DNA of 10,128 bases from JBDTLH01 sp039934875 (GTDB taxonomy: Bacteria; Acidobacteriota; Terriglobia; Terriglobales; Acidobacteriaceae). This document shows, in pieces, positions 6,535-10,128 of the stretch. The notes under the pieces are model-generated. The model ran no database searches. It had not been told where the DNA came from and saw only the letters and a list, made by a program, of their open reading frames with translations. A program made the translations under genes and the position numbers. The stretch is from NCBI GenBank assembly GCA_039934875.1, contig JBDTLH010000223.1:1-10128 (forward strand). Reading direction: 5' to 3'. The stretch's first letter is position 1. Every line of letters starts with the position of its first letter.

Positions 6535-6612
6535 TTGTGCATGACAATCACCTCAGTGATGTCTTGCGGAGCGTATCTGGCAGCGTTAATTTAGCCAGGT
6601 AATCTGTATCGA

Positions 6613-7440
6613 TCATAGCCCTGCCTCAATCCGTGCCCGCGGGTCCATGTAGTCGCGCAATGCGTCGCCGATGAAGTTGAAGCTAAGCACGGTCAGCATC
6701 ACCGCCGCCGCCGGAAAGAGCACCAGATGCGGCGCATCGAACAGATGCGAACGGCCATCATTCAGCATCGCGCCCCAGCTCGCAGTGGGCGGGGGAACGC
6801 CCAATCCCAGAAAACTCATGGTGGCTTCCGCAAGCACCGCGCCGGCCATGCCAATCGCCGCCTGCACGATCACCGGCTGAATCATGTTGGGCAGGATATG
6901 GCGCGTGATCACCCGCCAATCATTAGCGCCCAGCGCCCGCGCCGCCTCCACAAACTCGCGCTCCCGCACAGAGAGCACTTGGGCGCGCACTAATCGCGCG
7001 TAACCCACCCATCCGCCGATGCTCAACGCCAGAATCAGATTGAAGATACTCGGGCCGAGGAACGCCACGAAGGCAATCGCAATGAGTATTCCCGGGAAGG
7101 AGAGAAAGGCGTTCATCACCACCACGTTGAAGAAGCGGTCGAGGCGTCCGCCATAGTACCCGGCGATGCAGCCCACCGCCAGACCAACGGTTAAGGAGAG
7201 CGCCACCACGCTGCTGCCGACCAGCAGCGAGACCCGCGCGCCGTAGAGCGTTCGCGAGAGGATGTCGCGCCCCAGTTCATCGGTGCCGAACCAGTGGCGC
7301 CATGATGGCGTTGCCAGGCGTTGCGCGAGATCGATATGCGAAGGCGCGAATGGAGCGAGCAGCGGAGCAAAGATGGCGCAGATGGTAAAGAGCAGGATCA
7401 ACGCCACGCCAATGATCGGCAACGCTTCGGTTCTTCGCAT
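6613..7440 (-). CDS. Dipeptide/oligopeptide-type ABC transporter permease (DppC/OppC family)
   Basis: An inner-membrane permease subunit of a peptide/nickel-class ABC importer, 275 residues. The N-terminal membrane helix (about 8-30) is followed by the OppC/DppC signature HWFGTDELGRDILSR (49-63), further helices near 70-97, 105-150, 188-213 and 238-262, and the EAA loop EAARALGANDWRVITRHILPN (165-185) that docks onto the ATPase. The protein ends with the family-typical GDALRDYMDPR. It is slightly shorter at the N-terminus than many DppC proteins; the upstream frame stays open into the pspA end but offers no usable start. It normally works with a DppB-type permease, one or two ATPases and a binding protein, none of which is in the window. 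It begins 43 bp after the pspA stop on the same strand and could be the last gene of that operon. Confidence 0.9.
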   Translation of the reverse strand: MRRTEALPIIGVALILLFTICAIFAPLLAPFAPSHIDLAQRLATPSWRHWFGTDELGRDILSRTLYGARVSLLVGSSVVALSLTVGLAVGCIAGYYGGRLDRFFNVVVMNAFLSFPGILIAIAFVAFLGPSIFNLILALSIGGWVGYARLVRAQVLSVREREFVEAARALGANDWRVITRHILPNMIQPVIVQAAIGMAGAVLAEATMSFLGLGVPPPTASWGAMLNDGRSHLFDAPHLVLFPAAAVMLTVLSFNFIGDALRDYMDPRARIEAGL

Positions 7441-7483
7441 CCTACCGGATGATAACGCGGATTCGATTTCGCCGGCGGGGCGG

Positions 7484-8167
7484 CTAGGAGTTTGCGGCCA
7501 GTAGTTTCTTGCCTTTCATCTCCTGCAGTAGCTTTTCGATCTGGTCTTCTTTTTCGAGCAGGGCAAACTTCTCCTCGATGCGCGATTCTTCGCCCATGGA
7601 GAGAACTTCGGAGCCGGCCTTTACAACCGCCTCGGCGCGCTCCACACGCCGCTTCATGCGGTCAAAGACGGCAGTCTTGCCGCCGCCATCGGCCGCGGCG
7701 CGCAGTCCGTTAGCGTTTTTCAAGACGCGGGAGCGCCGGTGCTGGGCCAGCAGCAGGTCGGATTTTGCATGTGCCTCTTCGATCTTTTGCTCCAGTTTAC
7801 GGAGCGCCGCCTTCAAGTTTTCGACTTCGATCTTTTGATCGGCGACCTGATGGCCGAAGTTCTCCGCCATCTGCTCGACGGAGAGCTTGCGTTCGAGCGC
7901 CGCCCGCGCCAGCACATCATCGTTCTTGCGCACCGCCAATTCGGCTTTGCGCTGCCATTCCGCGGATTTCTCGCCGAACTCGCGCTGCTTTTTATCGAGC
8001 AGGTGCTCATCGGCAATCGCGATGGCTACCTGGGTCTTCAATTGCATGTGCTGGTTCTGCATATCGAGCAGCACCTGCTTCAACATCTTCTCCGGGTCCT
8101 CGGCTTTGTCCACCAGATCGTTCAAGTTTGCGCGGACCAGGGTTGCGACTCTTTCCAGTAACGCCAT
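7484..8167 (-). CDS. pspA: PspA/IM30 family membrane-stress protein
   Basis: A phage-shock-protein A homologue of 227 residues that binds the inner face of the cytoplasmic membrane and assembles into ESCRT-III-like rods or rings to stabilise it. The start MALLERVATLVRANLNDLV forms the amphipathic lipid-binding helix. DPEKMLKQVLLDM (24-36) is the family's helix 1 signature, and a long charged coiled coil fills about 25-200 (repeated E/K/A with KLEQKIEEAHAKSDLL). The length fits the family. A strong Shine-Dalgarno sequence (aaggag on the minus strand, 8176-8181) sits eight bases before the ATG. No pspF or pspBC is present; the neighbours are flotillin and NfeD, a membrane-microdomain pair, so a shared role in envelope maintenance is likely. 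The double-hairpin repeat in its leader may affect expression. Confidence 0.92.
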   Translation of the reverse strand: MALLERVATLVRANLNDLVDKAEDPEKMLKQVLLDMQNQHMQLKTQVAIAIADEHLLDKKQREFGEKSAEWQRKAELAVRKNDDVLARAALERKLSVEQMAENFGHQVADQKIEVENLKAALRKLEQKIEEAHAKSDLLLAQHRRSRVLKNANGLRAAADGGGKTAVFDRMKRRVERAEAVVKAGSEVLSMGEESRIEEKFALLEKEDQIEKLLQEMKGKKLLAANS

Positions 8168-8193
8168 ATCATTTTCTCCTTTCAGTTAACTTT

Positions 8194-8258
8194 GCCCAGC
8201 GGCTAAAGCCGCATTGAACTTTGCGACTGTTTCCCCCGACTAAAGTCGGGGGTCTACC
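8194..8258 (-). repeat. Double-hairpin intergenic repeat, copy 2
   Basis: Read on the minus strand this gives ggtagac, a hairpin cccccgac/gtcggggg with a 4-base loop (8233-8252), a spacer of about 20 bases, then gcggct-tt-agccgc (8199-8212). Order, stem lengths and orientation to transcription equal those of the copy at 1207-1268. One base pair in the first stem differs by a paired change (G-C there, A-T here). The spacers are unrelated in sequence. It lies between the flotillin stop and the pspA start, in the pspA leader. Confidence 0.75.
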
Positions 8259-8315
8259 AGAAGTCATTCGTTTGTCCCAGCTAAGTTTTGGGGTTATCGG
8301 CCATGCTGGAAGCCG

Positions 8316-9782
8316 CTAATTACCGGCGGCTTTGCTTTTAGCGCTGCCGCTGTCCCTATTGTTGTTCGATGGGGCGGGGCCATCCCCGTTCCCCTTCAGC
8401 GCCTTCACATTCGAGAGCAACTGGTTCATGTCCATGCCGGAGAGGGCCTCAAAGAGCGCCGGGACCTGCGCCGCGATGCGCGCCATGTCGCCGGTGATCT
8501 TGTTGGCGCCCGCCGCTCCGTCGTTGCCGGTGGAGACGATGGTGATCTTGTCTATATTCGCCAGCGGAGCCGCCATCGCCCGCACGATTTCAGGCATGGA
8601 GGTAATCAGCTTGTCCACCACCGCTGCCTGGTTCCACTCCTGATACGCTTCGGCTTTTACGTTCATGGCTTTGGCTTCGGCTTCGCCTTTCTTGAAGATG
8701 ATCTCCGCCTCGGCCTCGCCCTGCGCGCGAATCGCGGATGCCAGGCCCTCCGCCTCGCTGATGGCCCGCTGGCGCTGCGCGGCGGCGATGGTCTCGATCC
8801 GCTGACGCTCAATTTCGGCGCCCTTTAGCACGGTCGCGATCAGTTCTTTTTCGTGGCGAAGGATCTCCGCCTCCTGCACCTTGATCTGTCCTTCTTTTTC
8901 CGCCTGCTGCACCTTGACCGACTCGATCATGATCTGCTGCTGCTGCACGTTGGCCTGTATCTCGTAAGCCTTGTCCGCCTGCGCCTGCTGCTTTTTGACA
9001 GTGGCATCGTACTCGGCCTTCTTGACTTCGAGATCGCGCTGCGCCTCGGCCTGGCGGGTGAGGGAAGCGGTCTCCGCCATGACCCGCTCCTGGTCGGCCT
9101 GGGCGCGGGCAATCGCTGATTGGCGAAGGGCGTCGGCGCGCTTGATGGCGATGTCACGGTCGGCCTCGGCGGCTGCCACCTCGGCATCGCGTTTGATGCG
9201 CGCAATATCGGGGCGTCCCATGTTGCTGATGTATTCGTTCTTGTCGCGCACCTCGCGGATGGTGAAGCTGATGACATCGAGCCCCATCTTGCTCAGGTCG
9301 TCGGAGCAGGTGGCGCGCATGCGGTCGCCGACCATCTCCGGCTCTTTGACGATCTGTTCGACGGTCAACTGGCCGATGATGCCGCGCAGATGCCCCTCCA
9401 TGACGAGGCGGATCAAGCCTTCGCGCTGCGGCGGAGTCTTGGTCAGAAATTGCTCGGCCGCAGTGAGGATCGATTCCTTATCCGACTTGACCTTGATCTG
9501 CGCTACCGCCTCTACGGTGACCGCCACACCCTGTTTGGTGTAGAGGTCCTGCTGCGGCGCGACATCGAACGACATCAGTTCCAGCGAAAGGTCGCGGCAG
9601 CTCTCCAGCATGGGAAAGATGACGGTGCCACCACCGTTGATGACTCGCGGGCCGCGGAAGCCATAGACCACCAGCGCCTCATTCGGTCCAGCCTTGCGAA
9701 ACATTTTGGCAATCATGGTCAGCAGGAACAAGACCACCAGGACCATCAGTCCAACTATTACGATTACACCGTTGTTCGGCAT
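8316..9782 (-). CDS. Flotillin family protein (SPFH/Band 7)
   Basis: A membrane-scaffolding protein of 488 residues, related to FloT/YqiK, expected to organise lipid microdomains at the inner membrane. Residues 4-28 are a membrane segment (GVIVIVGLMVLVVLFLL). The SPFH/Band 7 domain spans about 30-190 (ends REVRDKNEYISNMGRPDIARIKRDAE-type sequence). A long Ala/Glu/Lys/Gln-rich coiled coil spans about 195-380, and a flotillin C-terminal region (AYQEWNQAAVVDKLITSMPEI onward) ends in a disordered Ser/Asn/Lys tail. I place the start at MPNNGV because aaggag (9789-9794, minus strand) stands six bases before it. The frame stays open further upstream, but that extension is only the translated 7-bp repeat. 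The stop codon lies in the loop of a small inverted repeat (aagccgc/gcggctt around 8310-8332). The upstream neighbour is an NfeD-like gene, the usual flotillin partner. Confidence 0.93.
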   Translation of the reverse strand: MPNNGVIVIVGLMVLVVLFLLTMIAKMFRKAGPNEALVVYGFRGPRVINGGGTVIFPMLESCRDLSLELMSFDVAPQQDLYTKQGVAVTVEAVAQIKVKSDKESILTAAEQFLTKTPPQREGLIRLVMEGHLRGIIGQLTVEQIVKEPEMVGDRMRATCSDDLSKMGLDVISFTIREVRDKNEYISNMGRPDIARIKRDAEVAAAEADRDIAIKRADALRQSAIARAQADQERVMAETASLTRQAEAQRDLEVKKAEYDATVKKQQAQADKAYEIQANVQQQQIMIESVKVQQAEKEGQIKVQEAEILRHEKELIATVLKGAEIERQRIETIAAAQRQRAISEAEGLASAIRAQGEAEAEIIFKKGEAEAKAMNVKAEAYQEWNQAAVVDKLITSMPEIVRAMAAPLANIDKITIVSTGNDGAAGANKITGDMARIAAQVPALFEALSGMDMNQLLSNVKALKGNGDGPAPSNNNRDSGSAKSKAAGN

Positions 9783-9800
9783 TTGTATCTCCTTGTTAGC

Positions 9801-9842
9801 AATAAGCAATAAGCAATAAGCAATAAGCAATAAGCAATAAGC
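9801..9842. repeat. Six perfect copies of a 7-bp tandem repeat
   Basis: The unit aataagc is repeated six times without error, with degenerate units on both sides (ttagc at 9796-9800; gattagc and ataagc at 9843-9855). It occupies most of the 82-bp gap between the NfeD-like stop and the flotillin start, ending just upstream of the flotillin Shine-Dalgarno sequence. Copy number could change by slippage and alter spacing in the leader. Confidence 0.92.
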
Positions 9843-9864
9843 GATTAGCATAAGCAAAATCGGC

Positions 9865-10128
9865 TCACGTTTCGCCTCGGGCGCTGTTTGTGGGATCATC
9901 TTCTTGTAGTTCACCGGCAAATTCTTGCCATTCGCGGACATGGGCCAGGCCGTGGTCATAGCTGGTGACCACCACTTCTGTGCCTCGTTTCAGGGCCGCG
10001 CCACTCTCGCTTCTCGCGCCCGTTGAGCGGCGTTTACCGCTCTGGGAGAAGACGATCTCGCCCACTCCGCCAGCGCGGACAGTGCTGGTGACGCGGGCGA
10101 CGACGCCGACCATCTCTCCCTCATCGTC
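9865..10128 (-). CDS. NfeD-like membrane protein, C-terminal domain (5' end beyond window)
   Basis: Eighty-seven C-terminal residues of an NfeD-family protein; the frame is open to the window edge, so most of the gene (usually membrane helices) lies outside. What is seen is the OB-fold NfeD domain: GEMVGVVARVTSTVRAGGVG, then EIVFSQSGKRR, a Ser/Ala-rich link, and EVVVTSYDHGLAHVREWQEF. NfeD proteins are encoded beside flotillin or stomatin genes and act with them in membrane microdomains. The gene precedes the flotillin by 82 bp on the same strand, which supports the assignment. The last ~17 residues after REWQEF are polar and probably disordered. The internal ATG at 10111-10113 is not the true start, since the conserved domain continues upstream of it. 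Confidence 0.85.
   Translation of the reverse strand, partial: DDEGEMVGVVARVTSTVRAGGVGEIVFSQSGKRRSTGARSESGAALKRGTEVVVTSYDHGLAHVREWQEFAGELQEDDPTNSARGET

Noticed and set aside
6577..6598. Possible terminator (ctggc ... gccag) between the convergent gene blocks
   Set aside because: Only a 5-bp stem with a 12-base loop and no T-tract; too weak to call.
9783..9959. N-terminal extension of the flotillin frame, with repeated LLIAYC-type residues resembling a membrane segment
   Set aside because: It is the translation of the 7-bp tandem repeat and leader; a strong Shine-Dalgarno sequence fixes the start at 9782 and the family begins there.

Overview
The window is GC-rich, densely coded bacterial DNA with two convergent gene blocks. 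The right-hand gene set (NfeD, flotillin, PspA), the HMG-CoA lyase type and several dispersed hairpin and 'gtcat' repeats in the spacers suggest an Acidobacteriota (Terriglobia-like) soil bacterium. That placement is inference; there is no rRNA or other marker gene here to prove it.

Plus strand, 1-6534. An M20 dipeptidase enters from the left edge without its N-terminus. It is followed by a double-hairpin intergenic repeat and a three-gene run: HMG-CoA lyase, a small exported protein of unknown function, and a crotonase-fold enoyl-CoA hydratase/isomerase. The lyase and crotonase together fit the last steps of leucine/isovalerate breakdown (methylglutaconyl-CoA to HMG-CoA to acetyl-CoA plus acetoacetate). 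Positions 3464-4241 carry no intact gene. They hold a cluster of 'gtcat...' repeats, a frameshifted GIY-YIG nuclease gene on the minus strand, and one more repeat copy on the far side of that gene. The plus-strand block then continues with a 4HBT acyl-CoA thioesterase, overlapped by one base by a histidine ammonia-lyase-family gene (hutH), and a 96-residue membrane-anchored protein with an 11-residue coiled-coil repeat.

Minus strand, 10128-6613. Reading in transcription direction: the C-terminal domain of an NfeD-like protein (cut by the right edge), a flotillin, PspA, and a Dpp/Opp-type ABC permease. NfeD plus flotillin is a known membrane-microdomain pair and PspA is a membrane-stress protein, so the first three look like one envelope-maintenance operon. 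The permease sits only 43 bp after pspA, with no ATPase, partner permease or binding protein in view. A sixfold 7-bp tandem repeat lies just upstream of the flotillin ribosome binding site. A second copy of the double-hairpin element lies between the flotillin and pspA genes.

No tRNA, rRNA, CRISPR array or complete insertion sequence was seen. The best candidates for something undescribed are the GIY-YIG gene framed by repeats, the covarying double-hairpin element, and the permease attached to the flotillin/PspA cluster.
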